Origin: Phycisphaerales bacterium
Lineage (GTDB): Bacteria; Planctomycetota; Phycisphaerae; Tepidisphaerales; Tepidisphaeraceae
Assembly (NCBI GenBank): GCA_028291615.1
Contig: JAQGHM010000304.1
Location: 1-36,729 of the forward strand
Length of the DNA stretch: 36,729 bases
Reading direction: 5' to 3'
Shown: one piece after another, positions 27,074 to 36,051 of the stretch
Layout: every line of letters starts with the position of its first letter
How positions within the stretch are numbered: position 1 is the stretch's first letter
The notes under the pieces: model-generated
What the model saw: only the letters and a program-made list of their open reading frames with translations
The model's database searches: none
What the model was told of the DNA's origin: nothing
Translations under genes and position numbers: made by a program

Positions 27074-29241
27074 CCTTCGATAACCGGCTCGATGATGCCG
27101 CGGCGGACTAATTCTTCACGATTGGTGACGGGGCGCCAATTCAAAACGCGCTTGGCTTTGGAGCAATCGAAGGTAGCTCCTTGCGTGCGCGACTCCCAAT
27201 CGCGGTAGCTGGGACGGCGGCGCTCGGGGTGGCGGATAAGCACTTTGATCAGCCATTTGATTACGTCAGCCAGATAGAACTTGCTGATCGTGGTGGGGCG
27301 GACGTCCAACTTCACTTTGGCGGCGCGCTCCAGTTCAGTGATGTATTCCCGAGCGGTGAGGCAGGGGTCGGCGACCAGGTTGAAAGATTCCCCCTCCACA
27401 TTTGGCGCGTCGAGAAGTCGAACCAGGGCCGTGGCGACATCTTCAACGAGTACCAGTGGCAGGGGGTTTGTCCCATCGCCCCAAAGGCGGCAGATCGCGC
27501 CGTGATGCCACATGCCCACGCCCCAGTGGTACGGGCTCCCGCCGCGGCCGATGACGATCCCGGGCCGCGCGATGACGAGCGGCAACTTGCGCTCGCGATG
27601 CATGGCCATCAGCAGCGCTTCGCCGTGCGCCTTGGCGCGCGCGTAGAGATTCCGACGTTCGATCTTCGAATCCAGCGGCGTTGCCTCGGTGATCGTGCCG
27701 GCGCGGGCGCCGGCGTAGTAGGAATCGATCGTCCCCGTGTAGATCAACCGCTTCACACCCGCGGTAAGACAACGCTCGGCGATCAGCCGTGTGACGGCGA
27801 TGTCCTGCGATTGGTAATCCGCCCACGTCTTCACCACGGGCCTGGCGAGATGATAGACGTGCGTGATGCCAGAGAGCGCCGCGTCGAGATCCGTCTGCCG
27901 ACCGGCGTCGCCTTCGACGATTTCAACCAGCGGCGTCTGCAACGACGCCGGCAACCGCCCCTTGCCGCGAACCAGCACGCGCGTCGCGTGTCCCGCCGCA
28001 GTCAATTGCCGGACCAGTTCTTTGCCGATGAAACCTGTCGCGCCGAGCACCAATATCTTGGGTTGGATCGATGGAGACGCTACCGGCGCTGCCGCAACCC
28101 TTGGCGCAAGCGCGAGGCCCGATGCCGCGGCGATCCGCTCGCACAGCCCAATGACCGACGTGCCGAATTCGCCTGAAATCCGCGCGTCCTCGGCCCCGTC
28201 GATCGAAGCGTAAAACGCCTCGATCGCGCCGCGGATGCCGCTGCCGTAGGCGCTGCCGCGCTTGCTCAATTTCAACTTCGCCAGAATGTAACGGGCAAGA
28301 TTCCCGCGCGCCTGGCGCAAGATCGCCCACGATTCGTGCTGGAGCATTGCGTAGCGATCGAGATCCTCGCCGTAAGTTGTGTGCCTGCGCGGGACGTAGA
28401 CGTTGCGTCCGATGTCGCTCGTCGCGCCGCCCAAGGTCCCGCGCACGTCGATCGTCTGCCCGTCGAAACCGGGGATGAAGGAGAGGTTGACGTCGATGGC
28501 CGTCTGTCCGCAATACGCGCGGATCTGCCATCGCCGAAAGAAGTCTTGGCCGTTGGCGAGCCGGACCGGATTGCTCGTGCGCACGTCCAGTTCATCCGGT
28601 TCGCCCACCAGATCGAGCAGGTGCGCCGCGACGTGCGGGCCGATCTCGAGCATCACATTCCGCGGATCGCGCAGCAACCACGAATCAAACGGCCCTGCGG
28701 TGATCTGCGGAAGTTCGCGATGCCAGTTGATCGTCACATGATCGAGTCGGCCAAGAACGCCGCGACGCACGTCGGCACGCAGTTTCTGGTAACTCTCGGC
28801 GAAGAGGAAATTATGGCTGACACCCAGCCGCAGGTTCTTCTGCAGCGCGAGGCCGACCAATGCTTCACACTCACCTGCTTCGAGGCACATCGGCTTTTCA
28901 AGAAACGCATGCACGCCTGCCGCGAGGATCTCCGACGCGGCTTGATAGTGATGCTCAGGCGGCAGCAGGACGTGAACCGCGTCAATGGTGTTCGACGCGA
29001 GCATGTCGGCCAGCGACTCGAAGACGTGCGGAATGTGCTGTGCCGCCGCCAGTGCATCCGCCCTGGTTTTCACCCGGTCGCAGATCGCGACAAGTGAAAG
29101 ACCTGCAGCCGCGCGAATCGCCTTCGCATGCCACTCAGCGATATATCCCGCCCCCAGCAAACCAACGCGCCACGGACCGGTGCGCGGCGCGCGCTGAGGC
29201 GCTGCGGTGGGAACGGTCGCGTTGATGGCTTCGATGCTCAT
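27067..29241 (-). CDS. Fusion of a Gfo/Idh/MocA oxidoreductase with an extended SDR epimerase/reductase
   Basis: The 724-residue cytosolic protein is two NAD(P) enzymes in one chain. Residues about 24-375 are Gfo/Idh/MocA: VGLLGAGYIAEWHAKAI (Rossmann), IDAVHVLLPPEHH, EKPM (115-118) and NVMLEIGPHVAAHLLDLVG with a likely catalytic His. An Ala/Pro linker (about 378-392) leads to an extended SDR (about 395-724) with VLGATGFIGKEL, YHLARPVV, IYTGTIDSYY and the catalytic Y533-A-R-A-K537. The likely role is paired oxidation and reduction or epimerisation of a nucleotide sugar for surface polysaccharide. The ATG overlaps the GT2 stop as ATGA (29241-29238), so the two genes are translationally coupled. 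The order of steps and the substrate are unknown. Confidence 0.88.
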   Translation of the reverse strand: MSIEAINATVPTAAPQRAPRTGPWRVGLLGAGYIAEWHAKAIRAAAGLSLVAICDRVKTRADALAAAQHIPHVFESLADMLASNTIDAVHVLLPPEHHYQAASEILAAGVHAFLEKPMCLEAGECEALVGLALQKNLRLGVSHNFLFAESYQKLRADVRRGVLGRLDHVTINWHRELPQITAGPFDSWLLRDPRNVMLEIGPHVAAHLLDLVGEPDELDVRTSNPVRLANGQDFFRRWQIRAYCGQTAIDVNLSFIPGFDGQTIDVRGTLGGATSDIGRNVYVPRRHTTYGEDLDRYAMLQHESWAILRQARGNLARYILAKLKLSKRGSAYGSGIRGAIEAFYASIDGAEDARISGEFGTSVIGLCERIAAASGLALAPRVAAAPVASPSIQPKILVLGATGFIGKELVRQLTAAGHATRVLVRGKGRLPASLQTPLVEIVEGDAGRQTDLDAALSGITHVYHLARPVVKTWADYQSQDIAVTRLIAERCLTAGVKRLIYTGTIDSYYAGARAGTITEATPLDSKIERRNLYARAKAHGEALLMAMHRERKLPLVIARPGIVIGRGGSPYHWGVGMWHHGAICRLWGDGTNPLPLVLVEDVATALVRLLDAPNVEGESFNLVADPCLTAREYITELERAAKVKLDVRPTTISKFYLADVIKWLIKVLIRHPERRRPSYRDWESRTQGATFDCSKAKRVLNWRPVTNREELVRRGIIEPVIEGQ

Positions 29242-30239
29242 GCGGGCTTGGTTTCTCCGTTGTACTCGATCGGGCGCTTCGGTTTGTCACCGCGGCGATG
29301 GCGAAGGAACTCCAGCACACCCAGCAAACCAGGCCACTTTCCCAGGACGGTAAAGATCGCGTATAGCCACGCGTCGCCCGCGCTCCAGCCGTGACGCCGC
29401 CCCGACGCGAAGATTCGCACCGCCAACAGCGGGTAACCGAGAAGGACGAGCAAACTCCACCCGCGCGTCCACCACGCAGGCAGCAGCGCGATCAGCGGAA
29501 CGATCATCCCCCAAAACCAAATCCGCCGAACGTCGCGAACGAAATGTCGATCGGCCGTCTGGCCGTGCATCGCAGCGCCTTGCGCATACGCATAGCCCGC
29601 GCGTTTGGCGCGTCGCCACCACTGCGAGAAGCGCGTCATGGCCGCATCGTGCCGGGCCATCTCCGCGTCGAGCGACCAGACCTTCCAGCCGCTGGCGCGC
29701 AGGCGCAGGCAAAGCTCGTCATCCTCTGCAGCCGGCACGTCAGGATTGAAGCCGCCGACGTCGGCAAACGCCTTGACGCGCGCGAGAAAGATCCCGCCGC
29801 AGGCGCTGATCTCTCCAGTCGGCCGCTCCCATTCCAGCGCGCAGAGCGTGTTGTAGATCGATGCATTACGATCGCGCTCGACCAGCCGACCAGCAACGAC
29901 GGCGATTTCGCCGTGCCCCTTCAAAAACTCGGTCGCCGTGTCAATCCAACCGGCGAACAACTCGCAATCGCCGTCCACGAACTGAACGTAACTCAGGTCC
30001 GGGTGCAATTCGCGCAATCGCCCGAATCCCTCGTTGCGTGCTCGCGCAGCAGTAAATGGTCGACCGCGATCAAGCTCAATCACTTCAATTTGCACACCGT
30101 GCGCGGCGACCACGCTTCCGTCCGTCGAGCCCGAATCGACGTAAACGATCGACACGTTCAGCGCGCGCAAGGACGCCAGCGACCGCGCCAGGCGCTCGCC
30201 TTCATTTCGTCCGATAACCACCGCGCCAACTTCCGTCAC
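29238..30239 (-). CDS. Family 2 glycosyltransferase with C-terminal membrane segments
   Basis: The 333-residue protein has a GT-A fold: GAVVIGRNEGERLARSLASL, IVYVDSGSTDGSV and YVQFVDGDCE, with D-G-D as the metal/nucleotide-sugar motif. ACGGIFLARVKAFADVGGFNPDVPAAEDDELCLRLRASGW follows with the catalytic-base ED region. About three hydrophobic helices end the protein (FWGMIVPLIALLPAWW, SLLVLLGYPLLAVRIFA, AIFTVLGKWPGLLGVLEF), so it is membrane-associated. The start is a GTG at 30239 preceded by GAGGA at 5 nt; the longer frame to 30596 is antisense of the M24 peptidase. It is the upstream partner of the Gfo/SDR fusion (4-nt overlap). The donor sugar is unknown. Confidence 0.9.
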   Translation of the reverse strand: MTEVGAVVIGRNEGERLARSLASLRALNVSIVYVDSGSTDGSVVAAHGVQIEVIELDRGRPFTAARARNEGFGRLRELHPDLSYVQFVDGDCELFAGWIDTATEFLKGHGEIAVVAGRLVERDRNASIYNTLCALEWERPTGEISACGGIFLARVKAFADVGGFNPDVPAAEDDELCLRLRASGWKVWSLDAEMARHDAAMTRFSQWWRRAKRAGYAYAQGAAMHGQTADRHFVRDVRRIWFWGMIVPLIALLPAWWTRGWSLLVLLGYPLLAVRIFASGRRHGWSAGDAWLYAIFTVLGKWPGLLGVLEFLRHRRGDKPKRPIEYNGETKPA

Positions 30240-30301
30240 GTGATTCCTCGCGAGGCCCGCGCGCGCGCCGCGCCACACAGAGTTCTTTCGGCAGATACCG
30301 A

Positions 30302-31417
30302 CTACGACTCTTTCGCTAGCGGCAACTCCGCCGCGCTGATCGCGTTCATCAGCGTCGCCCCCTCCGCGCCGACGCTGGCGATGATCTCCAGCCGCACGCC
30401 AAACCGCCCAGGCAGGTAAATCCCCGGCTCGATGCTGAAGACCATCCCCTCCTCGAGCGTTTCGGCATTGCCGGCCACCATGTAAGGCGGCTCGTGAACC
30501 TGCAGGCCCAAGCCATGGCCGGTGCGGTGCAGGAACTGTTTCCCATAACCGGCCGCCTCGATCACCGACCGCGCCGCGCGGTCGATCGCCTCGCACGCAA
30601 CCCCCGGCCGCACCGCCGCAATCGCCGCCTGCTGCGCCGCCCAGACGGTCTGGTAAACCTGCCGCACCTCAGGCTCCGCCGGCTCGCCGACCGAGCATGT
30701 AACGGTGATGTCGCTGTGATAACCGCCCGTCTCGCGAATGCCGAAATCGAGGATGACCACATCCCCCTTTTGCAGCAGGCGCTGCCCGGTCTCGTGGTGC
30801 GGCAGCGCCGCATTAGGCCCCGACGCGACGATCGTAAACGCAACGGTGCAGCCCGGCGCTTGGGCAAGCAGCGCGCGCCGCAGATCCGCTTCCACGTCGC
30901 TCTCGCGCTGCCCTGCGCGGCAGAGCGCGACGGCCAGCGGAATCGTGTCGTCCACCACTTTCCCCGCCATCCGCAGGCGAACCAGCTCGTCCACGTCCTT
31001 GCACATCCGCAAACCGCGCAGGATTTCCGAAGCCTGATGAATGCGCGAATGAGGCGCGAGCTGCGTGAGATCCATCAGGAACGCCGCGCGGGCTTCATCG
31101 TCAAAAGCAATTTCCTTCGCGCCCCCGATCGCATCCCGCAGCGCCGGCAGAAACCCCTCCCCATCCGCCCATGACCGGATCGGCTGCCCCGGCAGCGCAT
31201 GGGCCGCCACCTGCGGCACGTTCATCGCCGGCACGATCCAGGACGACGACCCGTTGCGCCGCACGATCAGCGCCAGCAGGCGCTCCGCAGCATGCCCATG
31301 CTCGAACCCCGATAAATAAAACATGGACGCGCCGGGGGTAAGCACCAGCGCGTCCACTTGCTTTTCTTCCATCGCGTTTGCGACACGATCCAGTCGTGAC
31401 TGAGACAATTCCTGCAT
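30302..31417 (-). CDS. M24-family peptidase (Xaa-Pro aminopeptidase/dipeptidase-like)
   Basis: The 371-residue enzyme has an N-terminal creatinase-like domain (MQELSQSRLDRVANAMEEKQVDALVL) and a pita-bread domain with all five metal ligands. These are the Asp of VILDFGI, the Asp of GGYHSDITVT, the His of FLHRTGHGLGL, the Glu of FSIEPGIY and the Glu of GVRLEIIASV. HHETGQRLLQKGD is also typical. It removes N-terminal residues next to proline or cleaves X-Pro dipeptides in the cytoplasm. The ATG at 31417 has an extended -10 (TGATAAGAT) ending 8 nt upstream, so the mRNA may be almost leaderless. serA ends 34 nt before it on the same strand. Confidence 0.93.
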   Translation of the reverse strand: MQELSQSRLDRVANAMEEKQVDALVLTPGASMFYLSGFEHGHAAERLLALIVRRNGSSSWIVPAMNVPQVAAHALPGQPIRSWADGEGFLPALRDAIGGAKEIAFDDEARAAFLMDLTQLAPHSRIHQASEILRGLRMCKDVDELVRLRMAGKVVDDTIPLAVALCRAGQRESDVEADLRRALLAQAPGCTVAFTIVASGPNAALPHHETGQRLLQKGDVVILDFGIRETGGYHSDITVTCSVGEPAEPEVRQVYQTVWAAQQAAIAAVRPGVACEAIDRAARSVIEAAGYGKQFLHRTGHGLGLQVHEPPYMVAGNAETLEEGMVFSIEPGIYLPGRFGVRLEIIASVGAEGATLMNAISAAELPLAKES

Positions 31418-31425
31418 GACGCGCA

Positions 31426-31434
31426 ATCTTATCA
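31426..31434 (-). promoter_or_regulatory. Putative extended -10 box of the M24 peptidase gene
   Basis: TGATAAGAT on the minus strand (31434-31426) ends 8 nt before the ATG. The leader would be about 2 nt, within the 34-nt gap after serA. Confidence 0.4.
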
Positions 31435-31451
31435 CGTCGATGCCGCGCGGG

Positions 31452-33083
31452 TCAGGCGCGCTTCGGCAATTCCACGTGCTTCACCCGCACGATCCCGGGA
31501 CTCGCCTTCAGGCGCTTCACCAGATCCTCACCTGGGTTGCTATCCGTCTTGATCAGCATCAGCGCATGCGCCGTCCCGTCCTTCTGAACCTCGCGACTGA
31601 TCACCATGTCCGCGATGTTGACCTTTGCGTCGCCGAACATCGTGCCCACCGTGCCGATCACGCCCGGCTGATCCTTGTTCAGCACGACTACCATCGTCCC
31701 CTCCGGCACCATGTCCATCGCGAAGCCATCGATCCGCAGCACGCGCGGCAACCCGTCGGCATAGACCGTCCCCAGAATCCGGTGCGATTCCCCCGCCGCG
31801 CTGACGACGCGCACGCCCACGATATCCCCCACCAAGCCCTGCGGCGGCTCGGGCTCGTGAATCTGCACCAGCTCGATGTTCCGTTCGCGAGCAACGTGCT
31901 CGACGTTGATCACGTTCACCGGATCAGTCAGGTGCGGACGGAGCAGCTCCACCGCGGCCAGCCGCAGCAGCGTGTTCATGTGCTTAGGCGCGCGCGTGCC
32001 GCTGGCCCGCAACGTAATCTGCTTGATCCCCCCTTCGTTCACGCCGTTAAGCAGCATCCCGATCCGCTGCGCCAGCCCCATCAGCGGCGCCTCGTCAGGC
32101 GGCAGGTCCAGCTTGATCCCGCCCGCGTTCACCGCGCCGCGAATCTCGCCGGACTTCAGATACGCGATGATCGCCGTGCACGCATCCACCGAGACCGCCG
32201 TCTGCGCCTCATCCGTCTGCGCCCCCAGGTGCGGCGTCAGCACCACGTTATCGAGCTTGAACAGCGGATGATCCTGCGCCGGCGGCTCTTTAACAAAAAC
32301 GTCAATCGCCGCCCCCGCGATCTTCTTTTCCCGCAACGCGTCAGCCAGTGCAAACTCGTCCACCACCTCGCCACGCGCATCGTTGATAACCAACAGGTTC
32401 GGCTTGACCTTCCCGCCAAACAGTCGTTCGCGGTTGATCAGGTGCTTGGTCCCCTCCCCGCCCGGCACGTGGAACGTAATCACATCGCACTGCGCGAGAA
32501 ACTGGTCGAAATCGCGAAAAAGCAGCACTTTGCCATCCAGAGCGCTCTGGCCCGAGAAGTAAGGGTCATAGCCAATGACCTTCATCTCCATCGCCAGCGC
32601 TCGACTCGCCACCGTCTGCCCGATCCGCCCCAGGCCCACCACGCCCAGCGTCTTGCCCGCCAATTGCGTCCCCTGGTACTTCGCCTTCTCCCACTTCGCA
32701 GGCCCCGCCGAGACGTGCGCATGCCCAGCCGGAATCTTGCGCGCCAGGGCGAACATCAGCGCCAGCGCATGCTCCGCCGTGGAGAGCGTAGACGCCGCCG
32801 CGGTGTTGATCACCAGAATCCCCTTGCTCGTCGCGGCATCGAGATCGATCGTATCCACGCCGACACCCGCCCGTGCAATGATTCGCAGCTTCCCCGGATT
32901 CGCCAAAACTTTAGCCGGAACTTTGGCCTTCGAGCGGACGATCAGCGCATCGTAATTCCCCACTTCAGCCGCCAGTTGTTCGACCGTCAGCCCGATCTTC
33001 TCGTCGAATTCCATCCCCGAAGCTTTGAGTGCCTGCAAGCCTTCGGAAGCCAGTTCGTCCGCCACCAGAATGCGCTGTGCCAT
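31452..33083 (-). CDS. serA: D-3-phosphoglycerate dehydrogenase
   Basis: SerA oxidises 3-phosphoglycerate to 3-phosphohydroxypyruvate, the first step of serine synthesis, in the cytoplasm. The 543 residues are of the long type. A substrate domain (MAQRILVADELASEGLQAL, DALIVRSKAKV, IIARAGVGVDTIDLDAAT) comes first. The NAD domain has VVGLGRIGQTVA, the catalytic Glu and His regions (DVFVKEPPAQDHPLFKLDNVVLTPHLGAQTDEA), then an allosteric-substrate-binding domain. A C-terminal ACT domain follows (VVLNKDQPGVIGTVGTMFGDAKVNIADMVISR) and probably senses serine. The ATG at 33083 has GAGG about 9 nt upstream; the extension to 33164 is not needed. Confidence 0.96.
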   Translation of the reverse strand: MAQRILVADELASEGLQALKASGMEFDEKIGLTVEQLAAEVGNYDALIVRSKAKVPAKVLANPGKLRIIARAGVGVDTIDLDAATSKGILVINTAAASTLSTAEHALALMFALARKIPAGHAHVSAGPAKWEKAKYQGTQLAGKTLGVVGLGRIGQTVASRALAMEMKVIGYDPYFSGQSALDGKVLLFRDFDQFLAQCDVITFHVPGGEGTKHLINRERLFGGKVKPNLLVINDARGEVVDEFALADALREKKIAGAAIDVFVKEPPAQDHPLFKLDNVVLTPHLGAQTDEAQTAVSVDACTAIIAYLKSGEIRGAVNAGGIKLDLPPDEAPLMGLAQRIGMLLNGVNEGGIKQITLRASGTRAPKHMNTLLRLAAVELLRPHLTDPVNVINVEHVARERNIELVQIHEPEPPQGLVGDIVGVRVVSAAGESHRILGTVYADGLPRVLRIDGFAMDMVPEGTMVVVLNKDQPGVIGTVGTMFGDAKVNIADMVISREVQKDGTAHALMLIKTDSNPGEDLVKRLKASPGIVRVKHVELPKRA

Positions 33084-33174
33084 GCGTGTTGAACCTCGTA
33101 TGGGGTGAAAGCGTGGGATCGTAAAGGCGGGCGGCGCGGGATGCAATCGCGTCAGCTCGTCCACACGCCGCGCA

Positions 33175-33834
33175 TCATCTGCCCAACGCGGTTTGCACGA
33201 TCGTGATCACCATCTCCACGCCCATCGCCGCCACCACGCCCAGCGTCACCCACCACCCCGGCTCGCCTGATCCCGCGAAGATCAGCAGGCACATCACGGC
33301 GTTGCTCGCATAGGCAAAGTAGACCGCCGCCGTCACCGCCTCACGCCGTCTCTCCTTCATGTTCAGCCACGTGACCAGGCCCACGCCCACCGCGACGATC
33401 CCGACCGCAATGAGCAATTGCAGTCGCTCAATCAGTTTTAACTCTTCGAACAGGCTCTGCAGCGCAAACGCCCCGGTCGCGATCACGAACGTCCCGCTGA
33501 GCGCAAACGCAATGAAGCGCTCCGCCCGCAACGGCGGCTTGTCGAACGTAAGTCGCAGCTTCCACATTGCCGCCACCACCCCCGCAAAGAATGGGAAGCC
33601 AATCAGCGCCAGCGTCCCCTCGCGCTGTCGGATCAACCACTCCTCCACCACCGACTCCGGCGAATAACCGTACGCGAACGGCAGAAACGGCGACACCGCC
33701 GCCGTCAGCGAGATGAGGAATAGAGTTACCCGCACCCAACGGGGATGAAGGATCGATTCCGGCGCGTCGCCGCGCCGATATTCCAGGATATTGAGCCCCG
33801 CAGTTGACGGCAGATTATCAGCCGAATTATCCAT
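33175..33834 (-). CDS. Multi-pass membrane protein, unknown function
   Basis: The 219-residue protein has a hydrophilic N-terminus (MDNSADNLPSTAGLNILEYRRGDAPESILHPRW) and five to six hydrophobic segments. These include VTLFLISLTAAVSPFLPFAYGY, GTLALIGFPFFAGVVAAMW, IAFALSGTFVIATGAFALQSLF, LLIAVGIVAVGVGLVTWL and WWVTLGVVAAMGVEMVITIV. I recognise no family. It lies 91 nt upstream of serA on the same strand. A TAGACT box ends 7 nt before its ATG, giving a predicted leaderless mRNA. Coding status is likely from length, clean membrane pattern and promoter. Confidence 0.7.
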   Translation of the reverse strand: MDNSADNLPSTAGLNILEYRRGDAPESILHPRWVRVTLFLISLTAAVSPFLPFAYGYSPESVVEEWLIRQREGTLALIGFPFFAGVVAAMWKLRLTFDKPPLRAERFIAFALSGTFVIATGAFALQSLFEELKLIERLQLLIAVGIVAVGVGLVTWLNMKERRREAVTAAVYFAYASNAVMCLLIFAGSGEPGWWVTLGVVAAMGVEMVITIVQTALGR

Positions 33835-33841
33835 GTAAGCT

Positions 33842-33847
33842 AGTCTA
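33842..33847 (-). promoter_or_regulatory. Putative -10 box of the 33834 membrane-protein gene
   Basis: TAGACT on the minus strand (33847-33842) ends 7 nt before the ATG at 33834, again predicting a leaderless start. A -35 is not clear. Confidence 0.35.
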
Positions 33848-33850
33848 CAC

Positions 33851-33890
33851 TATCACGGGACGCTTAGTGCAACGGATTTTGAATCCGTTG
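33851..33890 (+). other. tRNA-Gln-like half structure (possible tRNA remnant)
   Basis: CAACGGATT and AATCCGTTG (33870-33890) form a perfect hairpin. Read as an anticodon arm, the 7-nt loop is TTTTGAA with anticodon TTG (Gln). Upstream, CAC (33854-33856) pairs with GTG (33867-33869) around a 10-nt loop that contains GG, with normal tRNA spacing to the anticodon arm. No matching T-arm or acceptor stem is found, so it is at most a remnant and may simply be a hairpin. Confidence 0.25.
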
Positions 33891-33996
33891 CCGAGTCATA
33901 CGATTTGGGTATCAATCCACTCAAACATTGTATTGGACGGAATCAATCTTCTATCGAACAATTAGGACGTCAAAAGGAAAGGAAGACCGTTCGCAG

Positions 33997-35337
33997 ATGT
34001 CCCGAATCGATACCGCTGTCGCCCCCGCGCATAAAGCCGTCCCGTCCCACCGCCGCAACCATCCGCACCGCATGCCCCGCGCCGCTGCCGCGCTCGCCAA
34101 ACCGCTGGCGGACAAGCCGCGCCTCCTCGACGTCCGCGTCATCATGATCACGCTGACCGGCTTCTGCGTCTTCCTCAACGTCTACGCCACGCAGACGCTT
34201 CTCCCGCTCTTCACCAAGATCTTCGCCGCCAGCAAATTCCAGGTCAGCCTCACCGTCAGCGCCACCACGATCGGCATCGCGCTGGCCGCCCCGCTCGTCG
34301 GCCTGCTCGCCGAGCGCATCGGCCGAAAGCAGACGATGGCCGGCTCAGTCGCGCTCCTCACGATCCCGATCCTCTTCAGCGCTACCTCTCACGATCTCAA
34401 TACGCTCATCGCCTGGCGCTTCGTGCAGGGCCTGGTCATGCCCGGCATCATCGCCGTCACCATGGCCTACATCAGCGAAGAATGGCACGCCGGTGGCGCG
34501 GCGGCGGTCATGTCTGCTTACGTCGGTGGTAACGTGCTCGGAGGCGTGACCGGCCGCTTCCTCTCCGGCGTCGTCGCCGACCATTACGGCTGGCGCGCCG
34601 CCTTCCTCGTCCTGGCCGCCCTCAACGCCATCGGCGCCGCGGCCGTCTGCCTCTGGCTCCCGCAATCGCGCCACGCCCACGCCGCCCGAAACCTCCGCGC
34701 CTCCGCTGCCGACATGCTCGCCCACCTCCGCCGCCCCGCCCTCCTCGCCACCTTCGCCGTCGGCATGTGCGCCCTCTTCGCGCTGGTCGCGACCTTCACC
34801 TACATCACGTTCTACCTCGCGGCCCCGCCCTTCCACCTCGGCACCCTCGCGCTCGGCTCGCTCTTCCTCGTCTACCTCGTCGGCGTGGTCGTCACCCCCG
34901 TCGCCGGCGGCTGGATCGATCGCCTCGGTCACCGCGCCGCGCTGGTCGGCGCAGCCCTCGCCGCCGCGGTCGGCGTCGCGCTCACCCTCTTCCCGTCGCT
35001 GGCGATGGTCATCGCCGGCCTCGCGATCTGCAGCACCGCCATCTTCATCTGCCAGGCCGCCACCGCCAGCTACTTAGGCGAAGTCGCCGGCAACGCCAAA
35101 GCCTCCGCCGCCGGCCTCTACACGACCTTCTATTACCTGGGCGGCACCCTCGGCGCAGCCGTCCCCGCCCTCGCCTGGAGCACCGGCGGCTGGCCCGCCT
35201 GCGTCGCGCTGATCATCCTGACATTGCTAATCGCCAGCGCGTTGGCCCTCCTCTGCTGGCACCGCGTCCCGCACGCCAAACCCGCGCCGCGTCAAACGCT
35301 AACCGCCGGCGACCTCGCCGTAGCGGCTGAAGCGTGA
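33997..35337 (+). CDS. Major facilitator superfamily transporter (YnfM-like)
   Basis: The 446-residue inner-membrane protein has 12 predicted helices after a basic, Arg/His-rich N-terminus of about 45 residues. TM1 is MITLTGFCVFLNVYATQTLLPLF. The MFS loop motif between TM2 and TM3 reads GLLAERIGRKQTM (canonical G-x3-D/E-R-x-GR[KR]). RFVQGLVMPGIIAVTMAYISEEW is the TM4 motif, and GWIDRLGHRAALVG is the matching loop in the second half. The pattern is of the arabinose-efflux/YnfM group, which exports drugs or metabolites. ATG 33997 follows AAGGAAAGGAAG; ATG 34072 would remove the basic leader. Substrate unknown. Confidence 0.92.
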   Translation: MSRIDTAVAPAHKAVPSHRRNHPHRMPRAAAALAKPLADKPRLLDVRVIMITLTGFCVFLNVYATQTLLPLFTKIFAASKFQVSLTVSATTIGIALAAPLVGLLAERIGRKQTMAGSVALLTIPILFSATSHDLNTLIAWRFVQGLVMPGIIAVTMAYISEEWHAGGAAAVMSAYVGGNVLGGVTGRFLSGVVADHYGWRAAFLVLAALNAIGAAAVCLWLPQSRHAHAARNLRASAADMLAHLRRPALLATFAVGMCALFALVATFTYITFYLAAPPFHLGTLALGSLFLVYLVGVVVTPVAGGWIDRLGHRAALVGAALAAAVGVALTLFPSLAMVIAGLAICSTAIFICQAATASYLGEVAGNAKASAAGLYTTFYYLGGTLGAAVPALAWSTGGWPACVALIILTLLIASALALLCWHRVPHAKPAPRQTLTAGDLAVAAEA

Positions 35338-35345
35338 GCGCGCGG

Positions 35346-35351
35346 TACAAT
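35346..35351 (+). promoter_or_regulatory. Possible -10 box of the YcxB-like gene
   Basis: TACAAT (35346-35351) would start a transcript about 31 nt before the ATG at 35389. No convincing -35 is seen. Confidence 0.3.
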
Positions 35352-35388
35352 CCAAGCTCGCCACAATTCTCCGCGGCCGCGAGACCCG

Positions 35389-35946
35389 ATGAGCATCAGA
35401 ATTGAATTCGAACCCTCCCGCGAAGACTGGAAAGAAGCCACCTGGCTCTACCAGCGCAAGCGCGAAAAGCGGCACAGTCCCCTGCAATGGCTGATGTTCG
35501 TCGGCTACGCTGCCACCGCGCTGGGCTTCCTTCTGCTCGTCAAGCGCCCCGATGGCGGCGGTTGGGTCGCCCCGGCCGCCCTGATGGTTGTGGGGCTTTT
35601 CATCCCGCTTCGCCTGAACGCGATAAGGCATTCACAGCGGGATGATGCGTGGTCCGCGCACGAGCGCTTGACTCAACCTGCAGTCTGGGAATTCGACGAC
35701 ACCGCCCTCCACACCACCACCTCGCAGTGGCAGGCCACCCTGAAATGGAGCGCCTTCAACCGCTGGGTGGAAGGACCAACAGTGATCCTGCTCTTTTCGT
35801 CCGCCACTGATTTCAGGGTCTTCCCCAAGCGCGCCTTCGCCAGCGCCGAACAGATCGCCGAGTTTCGCCGTCTGTTGAACAGCAAGATCATCCCGGCATC
35901 CACGGGCGGATTCCCTGTCACCCAATTACCCTCGAAATCCGCTTAA
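35389..35946 (+). CDS. YcxB-like membrane protein
   Basis: The 185-residue protein fits the YcxB-like layout. It has a charged N-terminus (MSIRIEFEPSREDWKEATWLYQRKREKRH), two adjacent transmembrane helices (WLMFVGYAATALGFLLLV and APAALMVVGLFIPLRL), and a cytosolic beta domain. In that domain, WEFDDTALHTTTSQWQATLKWSAFNRWVEGPTVILLFSSATDFRVFPKRAFASAEQIAEFRRLL matches the YcxB C-terminal pattern (W-x-F at the start, FPKRAF near the end). The function of this family is unknown. It follows the MFS gene by 51 nt in the same direction but probably has its own promoter. Confidence 0.8.
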   Translation: MSIRIEFEPSREDWKEATWLYQRKREKRHSPLQWLMFVGYAATALGFLLLVKRPDGGGWVAPAALMVVGLFIPLRLNAIRHSQRDDAWSAHERLTQPAVWEFDDTALHTTTSQWQATLKWSAFNRWVEGPTVILLFSSATDFRVFPKRAFASAEQIAEFRRLLNSKIIPASTGGFPVTQLPSKSA

Positions 35947-36051
35947 CACCGCACGCGCGCCACAAGCCTCCTAACTTAACCGCCCGCCCCGCCAATCCCG
36001 CCCGATTTGCATCGCCAAATCCCAAAGGCCGTGATACAAACCATCACGCCC

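Noticed and set aside
31416-33092. 558-codon plus-strand frame
   Set aside because: It is antisense to serA, a clear full-length gene.
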